This document shows positions 43,337 to 52,207 of a stretch of 64,000 nucleotides of DNA, in pieces (within the stretch, counting starts at the first letter, position 1; each line of letters starts with the position of its first letter). Source of the DNA: Streptomyces fuscichromogenes (GTDB taxonomy: Bacteria > Actinomycetota > Actinomycetes > Streptomycetales > Streptomycetaceae); assembly GCF_014645815.1 (NCBI RefSeq), contig NZ_BMML01000001.1:490118-554117 (forward strand), in the 5' to 3' direction. The position numbers and the translations under genes are program-made. The notes beneath the pieces are model-generated. The model made no database searches and had not been told where the DNA came from. It was given only the letters and a program-made list of their open reading frames with translations.

Positions 43337-43483
43337 TGGGGCCGTAACGCCCTCGGCCACTGCCGTGAACCCGGCGTCCCCAGCCAGGTGTTCACCAACG
43401 TCGACGCCGACGTGTACGGCCATGTCCCGGAGCTGCCGGCCGAAGCGACGTACCAGGGCGGCGTGCGCCCGCTCCCGGTATGA
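43337..43483 (+). pseudogene. Possible C-terminal gene remnant between rpsA and the PAC2 gene
   Basis: In the 349-base gap one plus-strand frame gives a protein-like end, WGRNALGHCREPGVPSQVF followed by TNVDADVYGHVPELPAEA, closing at TGA 43481-43483. It has no plausible start and no ribosome-binding site. It may be the decayed 3' end of a lost gene. I do not recognise the family and coding by chance is possible. Confidence 0.25.
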
Positions 43484-43577
43484 GAAGGCGGTGAGAGGCG
43501 CCTGTTCGGGGTCTCGGTGGGAATGCCTGTGGTCAGTGTCGCGTTGAGCCGTACGAACACGAGGAGGAGCGGTCACA

Positions 43578-44516
43578 GTGCTTGATCCGCAGGGTTTGTA
43601 CGCATGGGAGCCGAAGGGGCTGGCAGTCGTCGACATGGCGCTGGCCCAGGAGTCGGCCGGTCTTGTCATGCTCTACCACTTCGACGGATACATCGACGCG
43701 GGTGAGACCGGCGACCAGATCGTCGACCGGCTCCTGGACTCGCTGCCCCACCAGGTCGTGGCCCGCTTCGACCACGACCGGCTCGTGGACTACCGGGCGC
43801 GCCGCCCGCTGCTGACCTTCAAGCGGGACCGCTGGACCGAGTACGAGGAGCCCAGCATCGAGGTGCTGCTCGTCCAGGACGCCACCGGCGCGCCGTTCCT
43901 GCTGCTGTCCGGCCCCGAGCCCGACGTGGAGTGGGAGCGCTTCGCCGCGGCCGTGCAGCAGGTCGTGGAGCGGCTCGGCGTCCGCCTGTCCGTGAACTTC
44001 CACGGCATCCCCATGGGCGTCCCGCACACCCGTCCCGTCGGCCTCACCCCGCACGGCAACCGCATCGACCTGGTCCCCGGACACCGCAGCCCCTTCGACG
44101 AGGCCCAGGTGCCCGGCAGCGCCGAGTCCCTGCTCGAGTTCCGCCTCATGGAGGCCGGGCACGACGTCCTGGGGGTCGCCGCGCACGTGCCGCACTACAT
44201 CGCCCGCTCGCCCTACCCGGACGCCGCGCTGACCGTCCTGGAGGCCGTCACGGCCGCCACCGGCCTGGTCCTCCCGGGCATCGCGCACGCCCTGCGCACG
44301 GACGCGCACCGCACGCAGACCGAGATCGACCAGCAGATCCAGGAGGGCGACGAGGAGCTCACCGCCCTGGTGCAGGGCCTTGAGCACCAGTACGACGCCG
44401 CCGCGGGCGCCGAGACCCGGGGCAACATGCTCGCCGAGCCAGTGGAGATCCCCTCGGCGGACGAGATCGGCCTCGAGTTCGAGCGCTTCCTCGCCGAGCG
44501 GGAGGGCGAGGGCTGA
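43578..44516 (+). CDS. PAC2-family protein
   Basis: 312 residues from GTG 43578 with GAGGAGG upstream. The PAC2 (proteasome assembly chaperone 2-like) fold is indicated by [62 protein letters not shown] and [23 protein letters not shown]. Actinobacterial members are co-conserved with the proteasome, but a chaperone role is unproven. The C-terminus is charged ([13 protein letters not shown]). The next gene, coaE, follows after 117 bases with its own promoter-like box. Confidence 0.88.
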   Translation: MLDPQGLYAWEPKGLAVVDMALAQESAGLVMLYHFDGYIDAGETGDQIVDRLLDSLPHQVVARFDHDRLVDYRARRPLLTFKRDRWTEYEEPSIEVLLVQDATGAPFLLLSGPEPDVEWERFAAAVQQVVERLGVRLSVNFHGIPMGVPHTRPVGLTPHGNRIDLVPGHRSPFDEAQVPGSAESLLEFRLMEAGHDVLGVAAHVPHYIARSPYPDAALTVLEAVTAATGLVLPGIAHALRTDAHRTQTEIDQQIQEGDEELTALVQGLEHQYDAAAGAETRGNMLAEPVEIPSADEIGLEFERFLAEREGEG

Positions 44517-44633
44517 GCCCCGCCGCACGTACGCGGGCAGGTGCCCGGCATCGGCCGGGCGGGGGGCCTCGGCGGAGGTGGCGGCCGGGCCCCGTCACGG
44601 CCGCTGTCGGTGGCAGGGCCTAGGCTTCGGAGC

Positions 44634-45266
44634 ATGTTGAAAGTTGGCCTCACCGGCGGGATCGGCGCCGGCAAGAGCGAGGTGTCCCGGCTGCTCGTCG
44701 GGCACGGCGCGGTGCTGATCGACGCGGACCGCATCGCGCGTGAGGTCGTCGCGCCCGGGACCCCCGGTCTGACGGCCGTGGCCGAGGCCTTCGGCCCGCA
44801 GGTGCTGGCCGCCGACGGCAGCCTGGACCGGCCGAAGCTCGGCTCGATCGTCTTCGCCGACCCCGAGAGACTCGCCGTACTGAACTCGATCGTGCACCCC
44901 CTCGTCGGGGCCCGCTCCCGTGAGTTGGAGGGCGCGGCCGCCGCCGACGCCGTGGTGGTCCACGACGTCCCGCTCCTCGCCGAGAACGGCCTCGCGCGGC
45001 TCTACGACCTCGTGGTGGTCGTGGACGTGGCCCCCGAGACCCAGCTGGACCGGCTGACCCGGCTGCGGGGGATGACGGAGCAGGACGCCCGCGCGCGCAT
45101 GGCCGCGCAGGCGACGCGCGAGAAGCGCCTGGGGATCGCGGACATCGTGATCGACAACGACGTCCCCCTGGAAGCGCTCCAGCGGCGCGTCGGGGAGGTG
45201 TGGGCCGACCTAGTGCGCCGTGCGCAGGCGTCCGGTTCGAACGAGCGGAACGCGTCTTCGAAATAG
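44634..45266 (+). CDS. coaE: Dephospho-CoA kinase
   Basis: 210 residues from ATG 44634. P-loop [27 protein letters not shown] (substrate-binding Asp), [28 protein letters not shown] and the lid [20 protein letters not shown]. It catalyses the last step of coenzyme A synthesis, ATP-dependent phosphorylation of the ribose 3'-OH. The C-terminal extra domain fused to CoaE in mycobacteria is absent. TAGGCT lies at 44621-44626, seven bases before the start, so the transcript is probably leaderless. Confidence 0.95.
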   Translation: MLKVGLTGGIGAGKSEVSRLLVGHGAVLIDADRIAREVVAPGTPGLTAVAEAFGPQVLAADGSLDRPKLGSIVFADPERLAVLNSIVHPLVGARSRELEGAAAADAVVVHDVPLLAENGLARLYDLVVVVDVAPETQLDRLTRLRGMTEQDARARMAAQATREKRLGIADIVIDNDVPLEALQRRVGEVWADLVRRAQASGSNERNASSK

Positions 45267-45316
45267 CGGGCACCCGTCCGGGCGTTGAACCGCTTCAGCG
45301 AGGGAAGGACTTTGCC

Positions 45317-45703
45317 GTGCCCGAGACCAGCGGTTCGACCGGACGTACTCCGGAGACGCATGTCATCGACTTCCGCGCCGCGGAGCAGCTGCTCAACGCG
45401 CGGGACCCGCGGGGCGCGGTGAAGCTGCTCGACGGAGTGATCGCCGCCCACCCCGAGAACACCGCCGCCCGGCTGCTGCGTGCGCGTGCCTTCTTCGCCA
45501 CCGCGCAACTGCGCCCCGCGGAGCTGGAGTTCACCATCGTCCTGGAGCGCGAACCGGACAACGCGTTCGCCCACTTCGCGCTCGCCCGCACCTATGAGCG
45601 CCAGGGCCGCGCCGACCTCGCGATACGCCACTTCCGGCTGGCGGCCGCCCTGGACCCGAACCCGGAGTATCTGAAGGCGGCCCGCTTCGACAGCGGCGCG
45701 TGA
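45317..45703 (+). CDS. TPR-repeat protein
   Basis: 128 residues from GTG 45317 (VPETSGSTGRTPETHVIDF), 50 bases after coaE and probably in the same transcript. Three tetratricopeptide-like helical pairs are visible: AEQLLNARDPRGAVKLLDGVIAAHPENTAA, RAFFATAQLRPAELEFTIVLEREPDN and AHFALARTYERQGRADLAIRHFRLAAALDPN. No enzymatic domain, so a protein-protein adaptor. Its stop codon lies inside the first unit of a 30-base tandem repeat. Confidence 0.82.
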   Translation: MPETSGSTGRTPETHVIDFRAAEQLLNARDPRGAVKLLDGVIAAHPENTAARLLRARAFFATAQLRPAELEFTIVLEREPDNAFAHFALARTYERQGRADLAIRHFRLAAALDPNPEYLKAARFDSGA

Positions 45704-45845
45704 GCCGAGGGTGCTTGGGCCGGCGGCGCGTGAGCCGGACTTGTGCGGGCCGGCGGTGCGTGAGCTGGCCGTGTGTGGGCCGACGGCGCGTGAGTCGGAC
45801 GTGCGTGGGCCGGCTGTGCCGACGTGGACCGTGTGTGAGCCGACG
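45691..45845. repeat. 30-base tandem repeat, about five units
   Basis: TGAG(C/T) recurs exactly every 30 bases at 45701, 45731, 45761 and 45791, and the fifth unit at 45821 is more diverged. Unit form: GCGCGTGAGCCGGACTTGTG followed by CGGGCCGGCG. The unit is a multiple of three, so all frames stay open in register on both strands; one plus frame reads a CVGRRRVSRT decapeptide repeat. It fills the space between the TPR and DUF6343-like genes. Confidence 0.9.
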
Positions 45846-45850
45846 CGGCC

Positions 45851-46150
45851 TCACGGGTGACCGTGCTGCGGCGGGCGCCGGGACCGCGGCGGGCCGGTGT
45901 CCGCGGGCCGGTACGGCGGCACGTCCCGGCCCGGCTGGTAGTGCGGACCCTGCCGGATGTGCCTGAGGATCATGACCAGGTCGACCGTGGCCACCAGCCA
46001 CAGGACTCCGCAGGCGGCCGCCCAGCCGGGGCGTCCGACCAGGGCGAAAACGGCCGTGCCGAAGATCGCCCAGGACACTCCCCACACGCTCAGCCACAAC
46101 CGCGCCCGCAGCGCACTGCGGGCGGTCGCCGGTTCACTGCCTGTACGCAT
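45851..46150 (-). CDS. Small two-helix membrane protein (DUF6343-like)
   Basis: 99 residues from ATG 46150. The N-terminal MRTGSEPATARSALRARLWLS leads into two hydrophobic helices (VWGVSWAIFGTAVFALV and AAACGVLWLVATVDLVMIL), then the conserved end RHIRQGPHYQPGRDVPPY. That pattern fits the DUF6343-type proteins of Streptomyces; the number is from memory. Function unknown. Divergent from the acyltransferase gene. Confidence 0.75.
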   Translation of the reverse strand: MRTGSEPATARSALRARLWLSVWGVSWAIFGTAVFALVGRPGWAAACGVLWLVATVDLVMILRHIRQGPHYQPGRDVPPYRPADTGPPRSRRPPQHGHP

Positions 46151-46216
46151 CCCGGATCACCGCTCCTGTCTGCAACGTACTCTTCGACCGGACGTTTCAC
46201 CAAGGGGGACCCTGCC

Positions 46217-47131
46217 GTGCTGCCGGACGCCGACGACCTTCCCGACCTGCTCCTCGACCTCGCCGTGCCGCACGAGGACATCAACGAGGTGGTGGCACTG
46301 CGGCGGGCCGTGACCGCAGACCCCGGGCTCCGGCGGCTGCTCGAAGAGGGCGCCGAGGACGTGACCGGCGGGGTGCGGGAGGTGGACGACCCGGCCGGGC
46401 TCGCGGAACGGGCCGCCCAGGCTCCGGCCGCGCTGGGCGAGTACTTCCTGGTGTACGTCTTCCTCACGGCGGTGCCGCACGCCCGCGCGGTGCACCGGGC
46501 GCGCGGCATTCCCGACGACGTCTCCCGCCACACCCTCGCCGACCTCGGCCGTGGCATGGCACTGCACCGCAGACGGTTCGGCGGCGGAGGGCTGGGAGCG
46601 CGCCAGGGCCACTGGCTCACCCGCCACTTCGGCGGCCGCCTCTACCAACTGGGACGCCTGCAGTACGAGCGGACGTCGCTCGGTGAGCGCACGGCGGAGG
46701 CGATCCGGGCGGCCGGAGTCGACGTGACCGACGGCGAACCCTCCCTGGACCTGCACATCCCGGACTTCCTCGGGCCGCTCACCCCGGTCGCCTTCGACCG
46801 CTCCCTGGACCGCGCCCGGGAGTTCTTCGCCCGGCACTTCCCCGAGGAGCCCCACGCCGTCGCCACCTGCCACTCCTGGCTGCTCGATCCGCAGCTGCGC
46901 CGACACCTCCCGGCAGGCTCCAACATCGTCCGCTTCCAGGAGCGGTTCAGGCCCGGCCGGGAAGATCCGGAGCCGGCCGACACCACACCGGTCGGCTTCG
47001 TCTTCGGCGACCCGGACCTGCCGGTGGCGGACCTGCCCCGGCGGACGTCGCTGGAGCGGGTGGTCGGCGATCATCTGCGAGCGGGCGGCCACTGGTACAT
47101 CGGGCACGGATGGATCCCGTGGGACCAGTGA
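46217..47131 (+). CDS. Acyltransferase-domain protein (GNAT-like, two-domain)
   Basis: 304 residues from GTG 46217 with AAGGGGGA upstream. The N-terminal helical half (LPDLLLDLAVPHEDINEVVAL) and the C-terminal GNAT-like half (DLHIPDFLGPLTPVAFDRSLDRAREFFARHFPE, ATCHSWLLDPQLRRHLPAGSNIVRFQERF) match the actinobacterial 'acyltransferase domain-containing' family. The substrate is not known. The monocistronic gene is divergent from the small membrane protein; the HSWLLDPQL segment is the best family marker. Confidence 0.75.
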   Translation: MLPDADDLPDLLLDLAVPHEDINEVVALRRAVTADPGLRRLLEEGAEDVTGGVREVDDPAGLAERAAQAPAALGEYFLVYVFLTAVPHARAVHRARGIPDDVSRHTLADLGRGMALHRRRFGGGGLGARQGHWLTRHFGGRLYQLGRLQYERTSLGERTAEAIRAAGVDVTDGEPSLDLHIPDFLGPLTPVAFDRSLDRAREFFARHFPEEPHAVATCHSWLLDPQLRRHLPAGSNIVRFQERFRPGREDPEPADTTPVGFVFGDPDLPVADLPRRTSLERVVGDHLRAGGHWYIGHGWIPWDQ

Positions 47132-47246
47132 CGGGCGTCAACCGCGCCCTGCCGCGGGAAAGTTCCCGTCGGGCCTTCGAACTGCTCGAACGAGTGAACC
47201 ATCGAGGTGCGGGAACGGCGGTGCGGCGACGGGCCGTTGTTCGGGC

Positions 47247-47939
47247 ATGACGGTTGAAATGCGTGAGGGGTACGAGGGAACGGGTCCTGGTGCGATCACC
47301 CCGGACGGCTGCGCGGTCGAGCTCTACGCGCGTCTGACCGCAGGGGACGAGCCGGACATCATCGAGGCGGCGGTCCCGGCCGGCGCCCGCATCCTGGAGC
47401 TGGGCTGCGGTGTGGGGCGTATGACGCACCCCCTCCTGGAGCGGGGGTTCACGGTCACGGCGGTGGACGAGTCGGCGGAGATGCTGGAGCGCGTGCGCGG
47501 GGCGCGCACGCTACGCGGCGCCATCGAGGGGCTCGACCTGGGCGAGAAGTTCGACGTGGTGCTGCTCGCGTCGTTCCTGGTGCACACCGGGGACGCGGAG
47601 GTACGCCGGGGCATGCTGCGCACCTGCGTGACGCACGTGGCGGAGGGCGGCTGCGTGCTCATCCAGCGGGAGGGCGCGGACTACCACGCGAAGGTGCCCA
47701 GGGAGAGGGCCGACCCCGGTGGCTACACGGTGCGGATCGTGTCGGCCGAGCCGGTCGGGGACGGGGTGAACTCGGTGCGAGCGGAGTACGAGTTCCCGGA
47801 CGCGACCTGGACCCAGACCTTCCTGGCCCGTCCGCTCACCGAGGAACAGTTCGAGGAGGCGCTCGCGGAAGCCGGACTGGAGGTCGCCGAGTATCTGACC
47901 GAGGACGGCACCTGGGCGAGAGCGGTGCCCACGGCTTAG
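47247..47939 (+). CDS. Class I SAM-dependent methyltransferase
   Basis: 230 residues from ATG 47247. SAM motif I ILELGCGVGRMTHPLLERG, motif II acidic VTAVDESAEML, then FDVVLLASFLVHTGDAEVRRGML and the post-motif VLIQREGADYHAK. A generic type 11/25 methyltransferase with a C-terminal substrate lobe; acceptor unknown. It stands alone, convergent with the S4-domain gene. Confidence 0.82.
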   Translation: MTVEMREGYEGTGPGAITPDGCAVELYARLTAGDEPDIIEAAVPAGARILELGCGVGRMTHPLLERGFTVTAVDESAEMLERVRGARTLRGAIEGLDLGEKFDVVLLASFLVHTGDAEVRRGMLRTCVTHVAEGGCVLIQREGADYHAKVPRERADPGGYTVRIVSAEPVGDGVNSVRAEYEFPDATWTQTFLARPLTEEQFEEALAEAGLEVAEYLTEDGTWARAVPTA

Positions 47940-48043
47940 CGAGGGCCGGCCACCCGGGAGAACCCGGACGGCGGACGAAGGGTGCGCACGGCGGGTGGAC
48001 CGGTTGAGCGGCGGGCGCCCGGGCCGCCCGCCCGGGCCGGCCC

Positions 48044-48118
48044 GGCAGGGACTCGTCCGGCAGGGACTCGTCCGGCAGGGACTCGTCCGGCAGGGACTCG
48101 TCCCGCAGGGACCCGCCC
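48044..48118. repeat. 15-base tandem repeat, five units
   Basis: GGCAGGGACTCGTCC occurs four times exactly (from 48044, 48059, 48074 and 48089) and once degenerate (48104-48118). It starts six bases beyond the stop of the leftward S4-domain gene. In one minus-strand frame it reads DESLP pentapeptides, so a frameshift could append them to that protein. Confidence 0.92.
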
Positions 48119-48124
48119 GGTGGG

Positions 48125-48766
48125 TCACCGACCGCCGGGACGCCCGCCGCTGCGCCGGCCTGTCGAGCCCGTCCCGCCGCTCGTCCCGCCTCCGGCCATG
48201 CCGCCCGTCCCGCCCGTGCCGCCGGGGCCGCGCAGCCGTTCCAGCTCGCGGCGGTCGCGCTTGGTGGGGCGGCCGGTGCCGCGGTCGCGGATCCCGATGG
48301 GGGCGGTCGCCTCGCGGGGCGGTGGCGGCGGGGAGTTGTCGATGTAGCACACGGCGGCCACCGGGGCACCGACCCGCTTGCGGATCAGCCGCTTCACGAT
48401 GACGACCCGCTCCCGGCCCTCGTGGCGCAGCCGCACCTCGTCGCCGACGCGCACGGAGTGGGCGGGCTTGACCCGCTCACCGTTCACCTGGACATGCCCG
48501 CCCCGGCAGGCGGTGGCCCCCATGGAGCGGGTCTTGATCAGGCGGACGGCCCAGATCCAGCTGTCGATCCGCACGTTCTCCCCGGGAGCCGGCCGCGCGG
48601 CCTCGGCGGCGGCGACGGCCGCGGCGATCGCGGCGGGGTCGGCAGCCTGTGCGGCGGCAGCCGGGCTGGCGGGTGCCTCGGTTTCCTGGCCGGGCCCGGC
48701 CAGGGCGGGTGCCCCGGTCCCTCCGGCCGCGAGCTCCCTGCCGTCGTCCGCATCCTCAGAAGCCAT
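48125..48766 (-). CDS. S4-domain RNA-binding protein (Hsp15/RqcP-like)
   Basis: 213 residues from ATG 48766. An Ala-rich N-terminal 60 residues precede an S4 domain: NVRIDSWIWAVRLIKTRSMGATACRGGHVQVNGERVKPAHSVRVGDEVRL. A basic C-terminal region follows (RERVVIVKRLIRKRVGAPVA, RPTKRDRRELERL) and then a Gly/Thr-rich tail (GGTGGTGGMAGGG). This order is that of Hsp15, which binds 50S subunits carrying nascent chains. Related RqcP proteins act in ribosome quality control. The low-complexity ends are unusual, and the stop abuts a 15-base repeat. Confidence 0.82.
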   Translation of the reverse strand: MASEDADDGRELAAGGTGAPALAGPGQETEAPASPAAAAQAADPAAIAAAVAAAEAARPAPGENVRIDSWIWAVRLIKTRSMGATACRGGHVQVNGERVKPAHSVRVGDEVRLRHEGRERVVIVKRLIRKRVGAPVAAVCYIDNSPPPPPREATAPIGIRDRGTGRPTKRDRRELERLRGPGGTGGTGGMAGGGTSGGTGSTGRRSGGRPGGR

Positions 48767-48838
48767 GACCAGACCCTAGCCCCCCGAGCCGACACCGACG
48801 GAACCCTTTTGCCCACGCCCACACCCGCGCCGCGCCCC

Positions 48839-48939
48839 GAGGGGCGCGGGGAACTGCGCGATCAGCCACCGACCACCCGCGGTCGCCCCCGCGCACAGGC
48901 CCACACAGGCCCACACAGGCCCACACAGGCCCACACAGC
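48839..48939. repeat. Dispersed element followed by four 10-base repeats
   Basis: 48839-48870 repeats the GAGGGGCGCGGGGAACTGCG element found at 20699 and reversed at 5820. From 48900 to 48939 the decamer CCCACACAGG occurs four times (last copy CCCACACAGC). The whole 297-base gap between the S4 gene and the uracil-DNA glycosylase otherwise holds only the glycosylase promoter region. Confidence 0.85.
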
Positions 48940-49063
48940 GCTTCCGTGAAGGGCGCTCCCGTCAGACCCGCACCGCCGGACCGAGCCGCCCCGGCCGACC
49001 ACGCCCTCGTCTCCTTGGCCCCCTCACCGCCTCCACCCGATGGATCGCCCCTACCGTTGAAAG

Positions 49064-49774
49064 GTGACCCGCACCCCCCACACCCGGCTCGACCATCTCG
49101 ACCACCTCGACCAGCGCGTCAGTGCCTGCCGTGCGTGTCCCCGCCTGGTCGCCTGGCGGGAGGACGTGGCGCGTGCCAAGCGTGCCGCGTTCGCCGACTG
49201 GACGTACTGGGGCCGGCCCGTCCCCGGCTTCGGGCCTGCCGACGCCCCGCTGTTGATCGTCGGCCTCGCCCCGGCCGCGCACGGCGGCAACCGCACCGGC
49301 CGGATGTTCACCGGCGACCGCTCCGGTGACGTGCTGTACCAGGCGCTGTACGACGTCGGGCTGGCCTCGCAGCCGACGTCGGTGAGCGCCGACGACGGTC
49401 TGGAGCTGTACGGCGTACGCATCACCGCGCCCGTCCACTGCGCCCCGCCCGCCAACAAGCCGACCCCCGAGGAGCGCGACACCTGCCGTCCCTGGCTGGT
49501 CGAGGAGCTGACGCTGCTGCGGCCGACGCTGCGCGCCGCCGTGGTACTCGGCGCCTTCGGCTGGCAGGCCGCGCTGCCCGCGTTCGCGGAGGCGGGCTGG
49601 TCCGTGCCCCGGCCTCGCCCGGCGTTCGCCCACGGCACCCGGGTCGGCCTCGGCGGCCTGGAGCTCTTCGGCTGCTTCCATGTCAGCCAGCGCAACACCT
49701 TCACCGGCCGCCTCACCCCCGAGATGCTCCGCGAGGTGCTGCGGACGGCGGCGGAGGCGGCCGGACTGCGGTGA
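49064..49774 (+). CDS. Uracil-DNA glycosylase, family 5 (UdgB type)
   Basis: 236 residues from GTG 49064. Four cysteines in the Fe-S pattern of families 4/5 (CRACPRLV at the N-terminus; [17 protein letters not shown] in the middle) bind a [4Fe-4S] cluster. The active-site motif is [19 protein letters not shown], in which Ala replaces the catalytic acidic residue, and the second motif [10 protein letters not shown] resembles family 5. It removes uracil and other deaminated bases from DNA, useful in a high-GC genome. A TACCGT box seven bases before the GTG suggests a leaderless message. Confidence 0.88.
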   Translation: MTRTPHTRLDHLDHLDQRVSACRACPRLVAWREDVARAKRAAFADWTYWGRPVPGFGPADAPLLIVGLAPAAHGGNRTGRMFTGDRSGDVLYQALYDVGLASQPTSVSADDGLELYGVRITAPVHCAPPANKPTPEERDTCRPWLVEELTLLRPTLRAAVVLGAFGWQAALPAFAEAGWSVPRPRPAFAHGTRVGLGGLELFGCFHVSQRNTFTGRLTPEMLREVLRTAAEAAGLR

Positions 49775-49784
49775 GCAGCGGCGC

Positions 49785-50537
49785 TCAGACGATCCGGGCC
49801 GCCTCTTCCGCCCCCGCCCCCGCCTCCTCCGCCCCCGCCTCGTCCCTCTCCGCCCCCGCCTCCTCCGCAGCGGCGCCGTTGTCCTCGCCGAAGAGGTGTC
49901 GCACCGTCGACCGGTAGTTGGCCTGGACGTGGCCGAGTGCGCGGGCGCGGGCGCGGTCCGGGTCGCCGGAGGCGATCGCGTCGTACAGCTCGCGGTGCTC
50001 GGTGAGGAGCTGGGGCCACTCCTCGTTCCGCCGGGTGAGCCAGCGCAGCCGGCCGTCGACCGGTTCCATGACCGAGATGAGCAGGCTGTTGCCGGCCAGG
50101 GCCAGGATCCGGTCGTGGAAACGGGTGTTGATGTCGGTGATGGTCTCGGCGTCGTCCGCCTCGGTGGCCGTGGCCGCCCCGTCGAGCAGCTCCCGCAGCT
50201 CGGTCAGCGCCTCCGGGGTCGCCCGCGCCGCCGCCAGTCCGGCCGCGTACACCTCCAACGCCTCGCGCAGCTCGAAGAGTTCCTTGACGTCGGTCGGGGT
50301 GAGCCGGCGGACGACCGTACGGCGGGCCGACTCGAAGAGGACGAAGCCCTCGGCGACCAGCGCCCGGATCGCCTCCCGGACCGGCACCCGGGACACCCCG
50401 AACCGCTCGGCGAGCTCCCGTTCCACCAGCCGGTCGCCCGGGCCGAGCCGCCCGGCGATGATGTCCTGCCGCAGGGTGGCCAGGACGCGTTCGCGCACCG
50501 CGCCCAGGGGTTCGATCTTCGTGGTGGGGGAGCCCAT
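49785..50537 (-). CDS. GntR-family regulator (FadR/FCD subfamily)
   Basis: 250 residues from ATG 50537. Winged helix: LATLRQDIIAGRLGPGDRLVERELAERFGVSRVPVREAIRALVAEGFV. The FCD ligand-binding domain follows, with its metal ligands in the TDINTRFHDRILALAGN and EHRELYDAIASGD segments. The last about 30 residues are a low-complexity EEAGA-type repeat (AEEAGAERDEAGAEEAGAG), probably not needed for function. It is divergent from the NCS1 permease gene, and a perfect GntR-like operator lies in the shared 183-base region. It likely represses permease and racemase until an N-containing heterocycle or its product appears. Confidence 0.88.
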   Translation of the reverse strand: MGSPTTKIEPLGAVRERVLATLRQDIIAGRLGPGDRLVERELAERFGVSRVPVREAIRALVAEGFVLFESARRTVVRRLTPTDVKELFELREALEVYAAGLAAARATPEALTELRELLDGAATATEADDAETITDINTRFHDRILALAGNSLLISVMEPVDGRLRWLTRRNEEWPQLLTEHRELYDAIASGDPDRARARALGHVQANYRSTVRHLFGEDNGAAAEEAGAERDEAGAEEAGAGAEEAARIV

Positions 50538-50628
50538 GAGGCCATTTTCGCCGACCCGGGGGGCTTTTACGGAGCCGTAACGGGACGGACATCGGTCGGA
50601 ACGCTTGACGGGAGCACCATGACCGCAG

Positions 50629-50642
50629 TTTGGTATACCAAA
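50629..50642. promoter_or_regulatory. GntR operator TTTGGTATACCAAA
   Basis: Perfect 14-base palindrome between the GntR gene and the permease, 92 bases before the permease GTG and 91 bases before the GntR ATG. TGGTATACCA is the classic core recognised by FadR-subfamily GntR proteins. A TTGACG hexamer lies at 50605-50610, so binding could block rightward transcription. Confidence 0.8.
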
Positions 50643-50720
50643 AGTTGGCGTACCTGACGCTCGCAGCACCCGGCAGCCGTCCTCCTCCTCCCTTCCAGCC
50701 CCGTAGTCCCTGGAGGCCCC

Positions 50721-52202
50721 GTGTCCCTCGCCGACCGCGCCGAAGCCACCGGCGCACCCGCGTTCGTCCCCGACCCCCGGCTCACCAACGAAGACCTCGC
50801 CCCCGCCGAGAAGCGGAACTGGAAGGTCTTCGACCTCTTCGCCATGTGGATGTCCGACGTCCACAACCTCGGCAACTACACCTTCGCCGCCGGCCTGCTG
50901 GTCCTCGGCATGAACGTCTGGCAGGTCTTCACCTCCCTCCTCGTCGGCTTCGTGCTCATCTACGTCGGCATGAACTGGATGGGGAAGATCGGCCAGCGCC
51001 ACGGCGTGCCGTTCCCGGTGGTCAGCCGGATCAGCTTCGGCGTCTGGGGCGCCAACATCCCGGCACTCATCCGGGCCGTGATCGCCATCATGTGGTACGG
51101 CATCCAGACCTATCTGGCGTCCGTCGCCGTCAACGTGATGCTGCTGGCGGCCTGGCCGGGTCTGAAGTCCCTGACGGAGAGCTCCTTCCTGGGCCTGGAC
51201 ACGCTCGGCTGGATCTCCTTCGTCTCGCTCTGGCTGATCCAGGCGGCGATCATCAGCCGGGGCATGGAGACGATCCGCAGGTTCCAGGACTTCTGCGGAC
51301 CGGCGATCTGGCTGGTCATGATCGCTCTGGCGGTCTGGATCCTGGCCAAGGCGCACTGGACCATCTCGCTCACCTCCACCCCGCACCCGGTCTCCACCGG
51401 CGAGCAGTGGCGGCAGTGGTTCGGCGCGATCGGCCTGATCCTCGCCACCTACGGCACCCTGATGCTCAACTTCTGCGACTTCTCCCGCTTCGCACCCGAC
51501 TACCGCACGGTCCGCCGCGGCAACTTCTGGGGCCTGCCGATCAACTCCACGGCCTTCGTGGTCGTCTCCGTGATCGTCACGGCCGGCTCCCTGGAGGTCT
51601 TCGGCGAGGCCATCACCGACCCGGCCGAACTGGTCGCCAAGGTCGGCAACACCTGGGTCCTGGTCGTGGCGGCGCTGACCTTCGCGGTCGCCACCATGGG
51701 CGTCAACATCGTCGCCAACTTCGTCTCACCGGCGTACGACCTGGCCAACGTCTGGCCGCAGAAGATCAGCTTCAGGGTCGGCGGCATGATCAGCACCGTG
51801 GCCGCGCTGGTCGTCACCCCCTGGAACCTCTTCTCCAACCCCACCGTCGTCAACTACTTCCTCGGCGGCCTCGGCGCCTTCCTGGGCCCGCTGTTCGGCG
51901 TGATCATGGTCGACTACTACGTGATCAAGCGCGGCCGGGTGGACGTCCAGCAGCTCTTCGACGCGGCCCCCGGCTCCCCGTACCACTACCGCAAGGGCGT
52001 CAACCCCAAGGCGCTGTGGGCGTTCCTGCCCTCGGCGGCGGTCGCGGCCGTGCTCGCGCTGGTGAAGACGTTCAGCGACGTGGCGCCGTACTCCTGGTTC
52101 ATCGGGACGGCGCTGGCCGCGGGTCTCTACCTGACGCTGTGCCGGCGCGACCGCGCCCCCGTCCTCGCCCCTGCCCCTGTCCCCGCGGCCGAGGAGGTCT
52201 GA
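50721..52202 (+). CDS. NCS1-family nucleobase/hydantoin/allantoin permease
   Basis: 493 residues from GTG 50721. About twelve membrane helices. Family blocks: RNWKVFDLFAMWMSDVHNLGNYTFAAGLL, GVPFPVVSRISFGVWGANIPALIRAVIAIMWYGIQTYL (substrate-binding region with the WYG), LNFCDFSRFAPDYRTVRRGNFWGLP and ILADYYV-like VIMVDYYVIKRG. It is a cation symporter for uracil, allantoin, hydantoin or cytosine. The hydantoin-racemase-like gene six bases after its stop points to allantoin or another hydantoin. Confidence 0.92.
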   Translation: MSLADRAEATGAPAFVPDPRLTNEDLAPAEKRNWKVFDLFAMWMSDVHNLGNYTFAAGLLVLGMNVWQVFTSLLVGFVLIYVGMNWMGKIGQRHGVPFPVVSRISFGVWGANIPALIRAVIAIMWYGIQTYLASVAVNVMLLAAWPGLKSLTESSFLGLDTLGWISFVSLWLIQAAIISRGMETIRRFQDFCGPAIWLVMIALAVWILAKAHWTISLTSTPHPVSTGEQWRQWFGAIGLILATYGTLMLNFCDFSRFAPDYRTVRRGNFWGLPINSTAFVVVSVIVTAGSLEVFGEAITDPAELVAKVGNTWVLVVAALTFAVATMGVNIVANFVSPAYDLANVWPQKISFRVGGMISTVAALVVTPWNLFSNPTVVNYFLGGLGAFLGPLFGVIMVDYYVIKRGRVDVQQLFDAAPGSPYHYRKGVNPKALWAFLPSAAVAAVLALVKTFSDVAPYSWFIGTALAAGLYLTLCRRDRAPVLAPAPVPAAEEV

Positions 52203-52207
52203 AGGAC

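Noticed and set aside
45700..45966. Cys/Arg-rich repeat protein (CVGRRRVSRT) on the plus strand
   Set aside because: Product of the 30-base repeat; no ribosome-binding site and it runs antisense into the membrane protein gene.
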